From positions 1 to 64,000 of the forward strand of contig CADAWC010000001.1 of NCBI GenBank assembly GCA_902791475.1: 64,000 bases of DNA, read 5' to 3'. Below the pieces are notes generated by a model. That model had not been told where the DNA came from, did no database searches, and worked only from the letters and a program-made list of their open reading frames with translations. The DNA is from Fibrobacter succinogenes (GTDB taxonomy: Bacteria; Fibrobacterota; Fibrobacteria; Fibrobacterales; Fibrobacteraceae). Numbering within the stretch: the stretch's first letter is position 1; every line of letters starts with the position of its first letter. The position numbers and the translations under genes are program-made. Below are positions 1 to 7,532 of this stretch, in pieces.

Positions 1-66
1 AAGTGGCAGATCGTGTTACGCGACGTGACGCGTGGCTAGTATCCTAGGGCAGGGCCCGCATATGAA

Positions 67-102
67 GAACCACCGGCTACGCCGGTGGGTTCCTTTTTTT
101 TT
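67..102 (+). terminator. Rho-independent terminator of an upstream gene
   Basis: The stem GAACCACCGGC / GCCGGTGGGTTC has a three-base loop and one bulged G, and is followed by nine T residues. It presumably ends a transcript that begins left of the window. Confidence 0.85.
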
Positions 103-249
103 GCCCTGTCATCCCGGCCTTGTGCCGGGATCACCGTCTCGTTTTTTTACTAGACCGTTTTATATTGTGAAAAATGATTGATTTTTTGATAAAATTTTCA
201 TAAAATGCTAAATTTTGATAAAAAATTAGATTTTATATTGTAAAAACTA

Positions 250-278
250 TTGACTTTTCTGAAAACTGATGGTATATT
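250..278 (+). promoter_or_regulatory. Sigma-70 type promoter of the first TIGR02147 gene
   Basis: TTGACT (250-255) and TATATT (273-278) are separated by 17 bases. The start codon at 348 follows a GAGGAGG ribosome site. The same TTGACT block recurs upstream of the second TIGR02147 gene at 3355. Confidence 0.7.
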
Positions 279-347
279 TGAACTATGAAACGGCTCGCCG
301 CTTTTTACCGAGCGTGATATGATGAAGCCGTTTTGTGAGGAGGAACA

Positions 348-1181
348 ATGAAAGATGTGCTAGAATACACTAGCTATCGGCAGTACATTGCGGACTATTA
401 CGCCGATAAAAAAGCCAAGTCCGCGTTTACCTGGCAAATGTTCGCCGAGAAGGCGGGCTTTTCTTCGCCGGTCTACCTTAAATACGTGAGCGAAGGTCGC
501 TTCAACTTGAGCGAAGAGGCTGCGCTTCGCGTTACTTCTGCGATGTCCCTTGTAGAATACGAGCGGGATTATTTCTGTGAAATGGTCCGCTTTGACCACG
601 CTAAGACTGATGAAGAAAAAAAGATTTTCTTCAACAAGATGCTTGCAATTGCTGATGCGCATAAGGTAAAAATCATAGAGGCTGATTCTTACCGCTTTTT
701 CGAAGACTGGAAAAATCCGGTGCTCCGCGAGCTGGCGCCTTCGATGCCGGGCGCAAAGCCTCTTGCTCTTGCAAAAGCTTGCCGCCCAGATATCACCGCC
801 GCCGAAGTGACGGAGTCGCTAAGCTTTTTGGTTAAGGCGAATTTATTGCAAAAGGGCAAAGACGGAAATTACGTGCAAACCGAAAAATCCGTGACGACGG
901 GTCCCCTGCAGGCGACACCGGTAGCGGTTCGTTCGCTCCATCGGCAAATGGGCGAATTCGCGCTCGAAGCTATCGAAGGCGTATCTCAGGATGAACGCCA
1001 TTTTTCGGGCCTTACACTTGGCATCACGCGCAAAGCCTACGAAAAAATCGTTCAGGAAATTGCCGAGTGCCGCAAACGCATCGTTGCAATCGCAAGAGAA
1101 GATGATACAACGGAAGAAGTGTATCGCTTGAATGTGCAGTTCTTTCCGATGACGAATAAACATTTAAATAAAAAAGGTTAG
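348..1181 (+). CDS. TIGR02147 family protein, copy 1
   Basis: This 277-residue protein belongs to the TIGR02147 paralogous family first defined in Fibrobacter succinogenes. Residues about 27-68 read like a Cro/C1-type helix-turn-helix (FAEKAGFSSPVYLKYVSEG, then NLSEEAALRV), so a DNA-binding regulator is plausible, although the biochemical role is unknown. There is no signal peptide or membrane segment. The ATG has a strong GAGGAGG ribosome site. The FISUMP lipoprotein gene starts 9 bases after the stop, so the two form a cassette; this pairing suggests that the protein controls or assists its lipoprotein neighbour. A close paralogue of equal length lies at 3443-4276. Confidence 0.85.
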   Translation: MKDVLEYTSYRQYIADYYADKKAKSAFTWQMFAEKAGFSSPVYLKYVSEGRFNLSEEAALRVTSAMSLVEYERDYFCEMVRFDHAKTDEEKKIFFNKMLAIADAHKVKIIEADSYRFFEDWKNPVLRELAPSMPGAKPLALAKACRPDITAAEVTESLSFLVKANLLQKGKDGNYVQTEKSVTTGPLQATPVAVRSLHRQMGEFALEAIEGVSQDERHFSGLTLGITRKAYEKIVQEIAECRKRIVAIAREDDTTEEVYRLNVQFFPMTNKHLNKKG

Positions 1182-1190
1182 GAGGATATC

Positions 1191-3089
1191 ATGAATTTCA
1201 ACAAAATTACTTTGGCTGCGCTGATGGCGCTCCTTTTGGCGGCTTGCTCTGATAATGATGTTGCTGGTGGTACTGAAGAAGAAACGTGCGTGTACTCCTT
1301 GGCTGGTCAGGGAGGCAATGTTTATCCCCAATTGCTGAAAATGCGTTCGGATGAAAGTGGAATGGCTGGTGATTCTCAAAATGTTAAAGGTTCTTCGTTT
1401 GCTAAAAACGGAACGCCTGTAGTCGTTTATGAATTGGATTCCTTGACTCTTGTGGCTACGGGGCGCACTTTTGTGGATACGGTTTACAACGATGATGGAC
1501 AATTTACGTTTGGGGAACTTTCGCTGAGTAGTCCGTACGTTTTGATTGAAATCAAGGATTCCTGCACGGCCTATGAAGGCTGGAGACGAGGGCTGTGGAG
1601 CTCTTCTGCTTATCCTATGTCGTACGAAGTCCCGTGCAATTATGATTCGCTCGGCGCTTATGGTGCTGCGTTGCCGTCCAGTTGCGGAATTACAGATACT
1701 ACAAAGTATCCGGTTCCTTTGGGAGCTGTTGTCGACTTGCGAAAGTATAAAGAGATTAGCGTTAATTCGTTAACTTATATGAAGATTTCTATTGTGAAGA
1801 AATACGTTGATGAAGGGATGGACTTTGCCGCGGCTAGCAAAAAAGCGGAATCGGAAATTCTGGAAGGTTATGGAATCTATGAGGATTTTGGAGATTTCGA
1901 AAGTCCAAAGAGCGTGAATGGGGAATTGTCCTATGTATTGCGTATGATTTTCCGCACAATGCGCAGGGGTTCTCCTTTTGAAGTTGGACTTAGTGAAGAT
2001 ATGGATTTCTTTTATGGCGTATCGCCTGCCGCTGTTGCCGCCTTGGGATCATCCGCGGAAAAACTCTATTTGAATACGCTTAAGTCGCTGGAATATGAGA
2101 TTGCCTATTTTGCCCATGAGAAGGGTTACGGGCAATGTACGGAATCTCGTGAAAATGAAACGCATAGTGTTATGGATCGTAGTGAAGACGCTTCGTTTGG
2201 GTTGTTCGTGTCGTCGGCTTCGATTGTCTGTCGTTCGAATAAATGGGTGCAGGGGTGGAAAAAGGTTGATTTCGAAAGAGGAACAATGGTCGATGATCGT
2301 GACGGTAAAACGTACAAGACTGTCACGTATAACTGGGACGGTGTTACGCAGACGTGGATGGCTCAAAATCTTAACTATGTAGATACAACGTCTACGGGTG
2401 TTGATAGCGCGCTGAAAAGCAACTTGCTTGGGGCGACTAAGTGCGATAAAATCGATCCCTCTTGTGAAATATATGGTCGTTATTATATGTGGCATGCGGC
2501 TATGAATCTTGGGTTGTCTGACCTTAACCTGACTTCTGCCTTGCTGCGTGATGTTGAGTATGATGACGAAAGCGGTGAAGAAACGGATATTTGGGATACC
2601 GTGGCTGTGGAGAGTTCCTGCTTGTCCGCTGATAGAAGCGATAGTGCAGAGTTTGAATACTGCCGTTTTAAATATGAAAGGTGCAGAGTAGACAATTCTG
2701 CGTTTACTAGACAATCGGAGCGCGTGGCTCATCAAGGTGTATGCCCGGATGGATGGCGTATCCCCAATAAAGAAGATTGGGAAATTTTGGCTGAAAATGT
2801 ATCCAAGCAGGGAGCCATCCTTGGTGACGCGGGTGGAAGCGGCTTTGGGCATATGGATTTAACGGTTATGGATTTTGTAGATGGCGAAATTCCTGAATTA
2901 AGGATGAATTATAAAAAGGTTGCTCCGGGATTTGCGTCTGTTCCTGATGTAAATGACGCTCGTCAATTTGCTTATGTCTTCTACGTTTCAGGTAAATTCT
3001 CTACTGGCTCATCGTCTGAGTATTATTACGGGAATATAGGATTTGATGATCTTTATAGGGATGTTTACGTCCGCTGCATCAAAAACTAA
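1191..3089 (+). CDS. FISUMP-domain lipoprotein
   Basis: This 632-residue predicted lipoprotein begins with a short basic and hydrophobic signal peptide ending in a lipobox (LLLAAC, Cys at about 19). Residues about 20-360 are not recognised. From about residue 364 to the end it carries a FISUMP domain: VTYNWDGVTQTWMAQNLNY, then CEIYGRYYMWHAAMN, then GVCPDGWRIPNKEDWE, ending in VYVRCIKN. This order is diagnostic of the Fibrobacter-type domain and resembles C-type-lectin-like folds. It is probably displayed on the outer membrane with an unknown ligand. The ATG follows an AGGAGG site and is coupled to the TIGR02147 gene upstream; a strong terminator follows at 3134. Confidence 0.88.
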   Translation: MNFNKITLAALMALLLAACSDNDVAGGTEEETCVYSLAGQGGNVYPQLLKMRSDESGMAGDSQNVKGSSFAKNGTPVVVYELDSLTLVATGRTFVDTVYNDDGQFTFGELSLSSPYVLIEIKDSCTAYEGWRRGLWSSSAYPMSYEVPCNYDSLGAYGAALPSSCGITDTTKYPVPLGAVVDLRKYKEISVNSLTYMKISIVKKYVDEGMDFAAASKKAESEILEGYGIYEDFGDFESPKSVNGELSYVLRMIFRTMRRGSPFEVGLSEDMDFFYGVSPAAVAALGSSAEKLYLNTLKSLEYEIAYFAHEKGYGQCTESRENETHSVMDRSEDASFGLFVSSASIVCRSNKWVQGWKKVDFERGTMVDDRDGKTYKTVTYNWDGVTQTWMAQNLNYVDTTSTGVDSALKSNLLGATKCDKIDPSCEIYGRYYMWHAAMNLGLSDLNLTSALLRDVEYDDESGEETDIWDTVAVESSCLSADRSDSAEFEYCRFKYERCRVDNSAFTRQSERVAHQGVCPDGWRIPNKEDWEILAENVSKQGAILGDAGGSGFGHMDLTVMDFVDGEIPELRMNYKKVAPGFASVPDVNDARQFAYVFYVSGKFSTGSSSEYYYGNIGFDDLYRDVYVRCIKN

Positions 3090-3116
3090 ACCGTTTAAAA
3101 CGCAATAAAATTATTT

Positions 3117-3161
3117 GTTAGGAGGAAAGGGAAGGCGGGGCTTGCCCCGCCTTTTTTTTTT
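3117..3161 (+). terminator. Terminator after the FISUMP cassette
   Basis: GGCGGGGC (3134-3141) and GCCCCGCC (3144-3151) form a perfect stem followed by ten T residues. Just before it, GTTAGGAGGAAA (3117-3128) repeats exactly the ribosome-site block used at 4272-4283, but no gene follows here. Confidence 0.92.
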
Positions 3162-3245
3162 GCCCTGTCATCCCGCACTTGTTGCGGGATCGCCATCTCG
3201 TTTTGCCCTGTCATCCCGCACTTGTTGCGGGATCACCATCTCGTT
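3162..3245. repeat. Two tandem copies of a GTCATCCCG palindromic repeat
   Basis: The unit reads about GCCCTGTCATCCCGCACTTG, then TTGCGGGATCnCCATCTCGTTTT. It occurs twice head to tail, with only one clear base difference (CGCC versus CACC). A related single copy lies at about 104-147 and more distant relatives lie near 4404, 20281, 59520 and 60919. Each copy has a central inverted repeat (TCCCGCA/TGCGGGA). Confidence 0.8.
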
Positions 3246-3354
3246 TTATAAAAAATGAATTATTTTATCAGTAACATAGATTTATTTGAAATTTTTAAAA
3301 TTTTACAAAATCGTTAAATTTTAACAAAAACAACATTTTTTTATCATTAAACTA

Positions 3355-3384
3355 TTGACTTTTTAAATTTTGTTGGCCAATATT
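3355..3384 (+). promoter_or_regulatory. Likely promoter of the second TIGR02147 gene
   Basis: TTGACT (3355-3360), preceded by ACTA exactly as at copy 1, is followed after 18 bases by AATATT (3379-3384). The -10 box is weaker than that of copy 1. The 3246-3354 stretch is AT-rich and holds no gene. Confidence 0.5.
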
Positions 3385-3442
3385 TCAAATTGGAAACAAC
3401 ACGGGTCTTCGGGTCAAGAGGTTGTTTTGTTTGGAGGAAACT

Positions 3443-4276
3443 GTGAAGGATGTACTAGAGTACACGGACTATCACCAGTACATTGCGGATTACTACGCCG
3501 AGAAAAAGGCGAAATCCGCGTTTACTTGGCAGGAGTTCACGCGTGCGGCGGGGTTCTCTTCGCTAGTTCATCTGAAGTATGCAAGCGAAGGCAAGCTCAA
3601 CTTGAGTGATGCGGCTGCGCTGCGCGTGGCGCAAGCCATGCATCTTGCTGGTTACGAGCAGGATTATTTTTGCGAAATGGTCAAGTTCGACCATGCCAAA
3701 ACGGACGAAGAGAAAAAGTCCATATTCAACAAAATGCTTGCAATCGCCGATATCCACAAGGTGCGGATTCTTGGAGGCAATTCCTTCCGTTATTTCGATA
3801 GCTGGAAAAATCCGGTGCTTCGTGAACTTGCGCCGGCCATGCCGGGCGCAAAACCGCTTGCACTTGCTAAAGCTTGCCGCCCAGATATCTCCGCCGCCGA
3901 AGTCAGCGAATCGCTGAGCTTTTTAATCAAAGCGAACTTGCTGCAAAAAGACGAAAACGGCAATTATGTCCAAACTGAAAAATCTGTAACGACCGGCCCG
4001 ATGGATGTGACGCCTTTGGCAGTCCGCGGGATGCATCGCAAGATGGGCGAGTTTGCGCTTGACGCTATTGAAGGCGTGCCGCAAGATGAACGCCATTTCT
4101 CGGGGCTTACGCTTGGCATTACGCGCAAGGCATATGAAGATATTGTTCAAGAAATCGCAGAGTTCCGCAAGAGGATTATTGCGATTGCGACAAGGGAAGA
4201 CGATACGGACGAGGTTTACCGTCTGAATGTGCAATTTTTCCCGATGACGAAAAAGAGCGTGGATAACAAGGGTTAG
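3443..4276 (+). CDS. TIGR02147 family protein, copy 2
   Basis: A 277-residue paralogue of the protein at 348-1181, with long identical stretches such as LAPAMPGAKPLALAKACRPD and DERHFSGLTLGITRKAYE. The GTG at 3443 is chosen because it gives the same first residues (MKDVLEYT) and the same length as copy 1, and because GGAGGAAACT lies just before it. An ATG at 3422 would add seven unrelated residues and place the ribosome site inside the gene. The HTH-like segment is conserved. Its downstream partner gene is reduced to a stump at 4285. Confidence 0.85.
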   Translation: MKDVLEYTDYHQYIADYYAEKKAKSAFTWQEFTRAAGFSSLVHLKYASEGKLNLSDAAALRVAQAMHLAGYEQDYFCEMVKFDHAKTDEEKKSIFNKMLAIADIHKVRILGGNSFRYFDSWKNPVLRELAPAMPGAKPLALAKACRPDISAAEVSESLSFLIKANLLQKDENGNYVQTEKSVTTGPMDVTPLAVRGMHRKMGEFALDAIEGVPQDERHFSGLTLGITRKAYEDIVQEIAEFRKRIIAIATREDDTDEVYRLNVQFFPMTKKSVDNKG

Positions 4277-4284
4277 GAGGAAAC

Positions 4285-4401
4285 ATGAATTACTCTAAAT
4301 TCAGCGGGCTGGTTGCCTGCAAAATGGCTATGCTGCTGGCCTTTATAAAAGAAAGGAGGAAAAGGGGGAGGCGGACTTCGGTCTGTCTCCTTTTTGAATA
4401 G
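4285..4401 (+). pseudogene. 38-codon stump of a deleted lipoprotein gene
   Basis: An ATG with a strong AGGAGG site starts 8 bases after the TIGR02147 stop, exactly where the FISUMP lipoprotein begins in the first cassette. The first residues (MNYSKFSGLV) resemble the start of that lipoprotein signal peptide (MNFNKITLAA). The frame then runs into GAAAGGAGGAAAAGG and a terminator and stops, matching the layout after the FISUMP stop (TTAGGAGGAAAGGGAAGGCGG). The simplest reading is an internal deletion from the signal peptide to the terminator. A real micro-peptide cannot be excluded. Confidence 0.6.
4367..4395 (+). terminator. Terminator of the second TIGR02147 cassette
   Basis: GGAGGCGGAC and GTCTGTCTCC pair around a stable TTCG tetraloop, followed by five T residues. 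The hairpin lies inside the 38-codon frame. Confidence 0.85.
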
Positions 4402-4560
4402 TCACCCCGGATTTATTTCAGGATCGGCATACGCACTCGCTTTTGTATCGTCATTCCCGGCGCCTGTCCTCGCGCCTGTCCTCGCTTGACGGGGATGACT
4501 GGGAACCTCCTTGCACATTTCTTCTTGTCATTCCCGCCTCCGAGCGGGAATCTCCTTGAA
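4402..4560. repeat. Cluster of dispersed GTCATTCCCGG-type repeats
   Basis: Several partial copies of the GTCA(C/T)(C/T)CCCGG family occur back to back: GTCACCCCGG at 4402, GTCATTCCCGG near 4450, a duplicated GCGCCTGTCCTC, and GTCATTCCCGCCTCCGAGCGGGAATC near 4528. There is no coding potential. Confidence 0.55.
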
Positions 4561-4613
4561 GAAATATTGTATCTTTACTCTATCTAGCGCATTATGTGTG
4601 AAAAGGAATTGTT

Positions 4614-5369
4614 ATGAAACCTGGTAAGACTGAACTCCGTTTGAATGCTGATATCGAAAAGCGCGGTGCACTTTTTGCGGTGCTCTTGGATCCGGATACA
4701 TCGGACGAGGCCGCCTTTGTCAAGGCTGGCTCGATGGCGGCTGAAAACGGTGCGGACTTGCTTTTGGTCGGCGGTTCTTACCTCGGCAATTTCACGCTCC
4801 CGAAGCAGGTCGCAGCCCTCAAGGCTGCTGTCGACTTGCCGGTGATTCTTTTCCCGGGTGGCGCTTCTCAGGTGGTTCCAGGCTTTGATGCCATGCTTTT
4901 CATGACGCTCGTGAGTGGTCGCAATCCGAACTACCTCATTGACGAACAGGTGCGCGGTGGCGCCCTCGTGCGTGCGCTCAACATGGAAGCAATCCCGACG
5001 GCCTACCAGCTCATCAATAGCGGTAAGCGCACAACAGTCGAATATATCAGCGGCACGATGCCTGTGCCTGCAAACAAGCCTAAGCTCAGTATGGTGAATT
5101 CCATCGCCGCAGAACTCATGGGCATGCGTTATGTTTACCTCGAAGCGGGTAGCGGTGCAGAAGAACCTGTGCCGGTCGAACACATCGCCTACACCCGCAA
5201 GGCGACCGAAATGACGATTATCACCGGTGGTGGCATCAAGGACCCGCAGACTGCAGCCGTCCGCGTTGCCGCCGGCGCCCAGATCATTGTTACCGGCACC
5301 CTCTGGGAAAAAGTCAACGATCCTGCACTTCTCAAAGAATTCGCCGCCGCAATACATGTAAAGGGGTAG
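4614..5369 (+). CDS. Geranylgeranylglyceryl-phosphate synthase family (GGGPS/PcrB)
   Basis: A 251-residue TIM-barrel prenyltransferase that is expected to join a polyprenyl diphosphate to sn-glycerol-1-phosphate through an ether bond, the first step of archaeal-type ether lipid synthesis. Family landmarks are AVLLDPDTSD, GGSYLGNF, LFPGGASQVV, YLEAGSGAEEPV and the phosphate-binding TGGGIKDPQTA ending in VTGTLWE. The length fits the family, and the sequence resembles the Bacteroidetes-type group. No other ether-lipid gene (G1P dehydrogenase, DGGGP synthase) is in the window. The gene stands alone with its own upstream promoter-like TTGTATCTTTAC. Chain length of the prenyl donor cannot be read from sequence. 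Confidence 0.88.
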   Translation: MKPGKTELRLNADIEKRGALFAVLLDPDTSDEAAFVKAGSMAAENGADLLLVGGSYLGNFTLPKQVAALKAAVDLPVILFPGGASQVVPGFDAMLFMTLVSGRNPNYLIDEQVRGGALVRALNMEAIPTAYQLINSGKRTTVEYISGTMPVPANKPKLSMVNSIAAELMGMRYVYLEAGSGAEEPVPVEHIAYTRKATEMTIITGGGIKDPQTAAVRVAAGAQIIVTGTLWEKVNDPALLKEFAAAIHVKG

Positions 5370-5389
5370 CTCCTTATAGAAAAACCCTA

Positions 5390-5412
5390 ATTCATAATTT
5401 TTAATTATGAAT
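5390..5412. repeat. AT-rich perfect hairpin
   Basis: ATTCATAATT and AATTATGAAT form a perfect 10-bp inverted repeat with a three-base loop, 20 bases after the GGGPS stop. It has no T run, so it is a weak terminator at best. Confidence 0.5.
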
Positions 5413-5521
5413 CTTATTGAAAGAAAGTATTAGTCAAAAGGGCTAATTCCATCTAAATTTGGAGCCGTAAAAAAGAGCTCTTGAAAAATTCAAAAAAAAC
5501 AATCTTAAGGAGATTGAACAT

Positions 5522-6046
5522 ATGAAGTTCAAGTTCGTTGCCGTATTGGCTCTTTTTGTAACCGCAATTGCATTTACTGCATGCGAAAAAGTTGAAAACT
5601 GCCATTACGATGAATCCGCCAAGACGCTCAAATGCCAAGGCCAGACCTATTCCACTGTCGAAACGGGTGGCCGCGTGTGGATGGCTGAAAACGCCAACCT
5701 TCTGAATTTTGATTCCAGTTACTGCTACGGCAATAACCTCGACAACTGCAAAAAGTATGGCCGCCTCTACGATTGGAAATCCGCCAATGACGCATGCCCC
5801 ACAGGCTGGGAACTCCCGAAACAGGCTGACTTTGAAAAGGCTGACCTCAAGGCGCTCAACATCGGCAAGGATGGCTTCCGCTATTACGATGGCAAGTTTG
5901 CCGACGAAAACGTGAGTGCAAGCTTCTGGACTGCTGATGCATTCGACGAATCCCGCGCTGTGATGGTCCGCGTGCAGGACAAAGTAACGTACGAACATTA
6001 CAACAAGACCATCGCTGCCTCCGTCCGCTGCGTGAAAGTAAAATAG
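5522..6046 (+). CDS. Small FISUMP-domain lipoprotein
   Basis: A 174-residue lipoprotein with a typical signal peptide ending in FTAC (Cys at about 21). The remainder is almost entirely one FISUMP domain: GQTYSTVETGGRVWMAENAN, YGRLYDWKSANDACPTGWEL, then ASFWTADAFDE and a C-terminal ASVRCVKVK. It is a compact version of the C-terminal domain of the 632-residue protein at 1191 and lacks any extra N-terminal region. Four cysteine residues fall at positions typical of the domain and may form disulfides. The start is supported by AAGGAG 9 bases upstream. It is a monocistronic gene with its own terminator. The ligand is unknown. Confidence 0.88.
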   Translation: MKFKFVAVLALFVTAIAFTACEKVENCHYDESAKTLKCQGQTYSTVETGGRVWMAENANLLNFDSSYCYGNNLDNCKKYGRLYDWKSANDACPTGWELPKQADFEKADLKALNIGKDGFRYYDGKFADENVSASFWTADAFDESRAVMVRVQDKVTYEHYNKTIAASVRCVKVK

Positions 6047-6119
6047 CGCTAAAATTTGTCATGCCTGCCCCGAGCAGGCACCTCCCTAATCAATCCTCTT
6101 AGCTGAATCATAACAAGAA

Positions 6120-6152
6120 GGCCCTGCGGCATCCCGCCGCAAGGCCTTTTTT
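6120..6152 (+). terminator. Terminator after the small FISUMP gene
   Basis: GGCCCTGCGGC and GCCGCAAGGCC pair with one mismatch around a five-base loop, followed by six T residues. Confidence 0.9.
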
Positions 6153-6273
6153 GCGTGTATTTCGCTTAAAATCGCACGATATTCGCGATTTAGCTCGCCT
6201 TTTTTATCTATAAATACATATATTCAAAATGTGAATGCCGTGCTGGTCGTACGGCATCGTTTAGAGGTTTACG

Positions 6274-6600
6274 ATGCAAAAAATTGTGATTGTCACTCAT
6301 GTGCTGAGGGCGCTCGGTTTTATCTTGGTGCTGCTTTCGCTTTTTGGCCACGAGATTATTTTGGACGTTTTCCCCGGTCTCGAGGGCAAGTCTATCAACC
6401 CGATTTTCTATTCGGGCATTGTCGTGTATTTGGTCGGTGCCGTCATTTACTTTTTCATCAACAAAAAGGAAAAGGCGGACCGTCGCCGTCGTGAAATCGA
6501 GGAATCCTACAAGGCGGCAGGCCTCGGCGATTCTAACGAAGGCGATGATTCTAGCAGTGCTGAAAACAGTGCTGCAACCGAAGAAAATTCTAACAAGTGA
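6274..6600 (+). CDS. Small two-helix membrane protein
   Basis: A 108-residue protein with two hydrophobic segments (about residues 8-27 and 43-63), then a positively charged stretch (NKKEKADRRRREIEE) and a Ser/Glu/Asn-rich acidic tail. The function is not recognised. The gene directly precedes the ABC transporter ATPase, whose ATG lies 9 bases downstream, so the three genes probably form one transcript. It may be an accessory subunit of that transporter, which is inference from position only. Confidence 0.7.
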   Translation: MQKIVIVTHVLRALGFILVLLSLFGHEIILDVFPGLEGKSINPIFYSGIVVYLVGAVIYFFINKKEKADRRRREIEESYKAAGLGDSNEGDDSSSAENSAATEENSNK

Positions 6601-6608
6601 TTGCGTGT

Positions 6609-7532
6609 ATGAGTGATTTGATGATTGAAATTGAGCACCTGCACAAGACGTATCGCAGTGGCTTTACGATGAAGCCGAAGCTTGCGCTCAAGGATGTGAG
6701 CTTCAATGTCGAAGCAGGCAAGGTGTATGGATTTATTGGACCTAACGGGGCGGGCAAGTCCACCACGATCAAGGTTCTGACGGGACTTTTGAATTTTGAT
6801 TCGGGCAAGGTGCTTGTAAATGGCATCAGCCCGCGCGATGTGAAGAGTCGCCAGTACATTGGTTATTCTCCGGAACAGCCGTATTTTTACGATTATCTCT
6901 CGGGTCGTGAACTTTTGCGTTTTTACGGAAAGCTCGTGGGCCTCAAGGGTGCGGAACTCGAATCCCGCATTGGCTGGGCGCTTGAACTTTTGCATGCGAA
7001 CAAGGACTGGATCGACCGCCGCTTGCGTTCGTATTCCAAGGGCATGATGCAGCGTGTGGGGATTGCGCAGGCGATTCTTGGCAAGCCGAAACTTTTGATT
7101 CTCGACGAACCGATGAGTGGCCTGGACCCGATGGGTCGCCGCGACGTGCGCGAGGCTATCCAGCAGCTCAATCGCGATGGCGTGACGATTTTCTATTCGA
7201 GCCATTTATTGAGCGACGTGGAAAGCATCAGCCACCGCGTGGCGATGATTGTCGATGGCAAGATCGTGCGCGAAGGGACCGTCGATGAAATCACGGAATC
7301 CTGCGGTGTGGAATATCATGTGCGGACGCGCCAAGCGATTTTGGAAGCGGACTTGCCTCGCGGTGTTTCTGCAACGGGTCACCCGCAAGAATACATCTGC
7401 GCCGACGATGTCGCCCGCGACCGTTTGCTCGGCTTCTGCCTCTCGAACGGGATTGCCGTAGAAAAGATGGACCACAAGCGTCCGAGTCTCGAAGATATTT
7501 TGACGGAGGAAATTGCCCGTGCAGACGCTTAA
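6609..7532 (+). CDS. ABC transporter ATP-binding protein
   Basis: A 307-residue ABC ATPase of the CcmA/NatA-like exporter class. It shows Walker A GPNGAGKST near residue 45, Q-loop region GYSPEQPYFYDYLSGRE, signature YSKGMMQRVGIAQ, Walker B LLILDEPMSGLDP and switch His in SSHLL. The C-terminal region after residue 220 is the usual extension of this class. The ATG at 6609 (MSDLMIEIEHL) fits the family start; a GTG at 6597 overlaps the preceding gene. Its 3' end overlaps the permease start, which indicates translational coupling. The substrate cannot be inferred. Confidence 0.92.
   Translation: MSDLMIEIEHLHKTYRSGFTMKPKLALKDVSFNVEAGKVYGFIGPNGAGKSTTIKVLTGLLNFDSGKVLVNGISPRDVKSRQYIGYSPEQPYFYDYLSGRELLRFYGKLVGLKGAELESRIGWALELLHANKDWIDRRLRSYSKGMMQRVGIAQAILGKPKLLILDEPMSGLDPMGRRDVREAIQQLNRDGVTIFYSSHLLSDVESISHRVAMIVDGKIVREGTVDEITESCGVEYHVRTRQAILEADLPRGVSATGHPQEYICADDVARDRLLGFCLSNGIAVEKMDHKRPSLEDILTEEIARADA

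Larger units (their letters stand above)
1..347. other. Left-edge intergenic region
   Basis: No complete gene is visible. One frame stays open from base 1 to a TAG at 37-39 and could be the tail of an upstream gene, but this is too short to judge. The region then holds a strong terminator (67-102), one copy of a dispersed GTCATCCCGG-type palindrome (about 104-147), a very AT-rich stretch (about 150-246) and the promoter of the first TIGR02147 gene. Confidence 0.6.

Noticed and set aside
3422..3442. ATG at 3422 as start of the second TIGR02147 gene
   Set aside because: It would place the ribosome site inside the gene and add residues absent from the paralogue; the GTG at 3443 aligns exactly.
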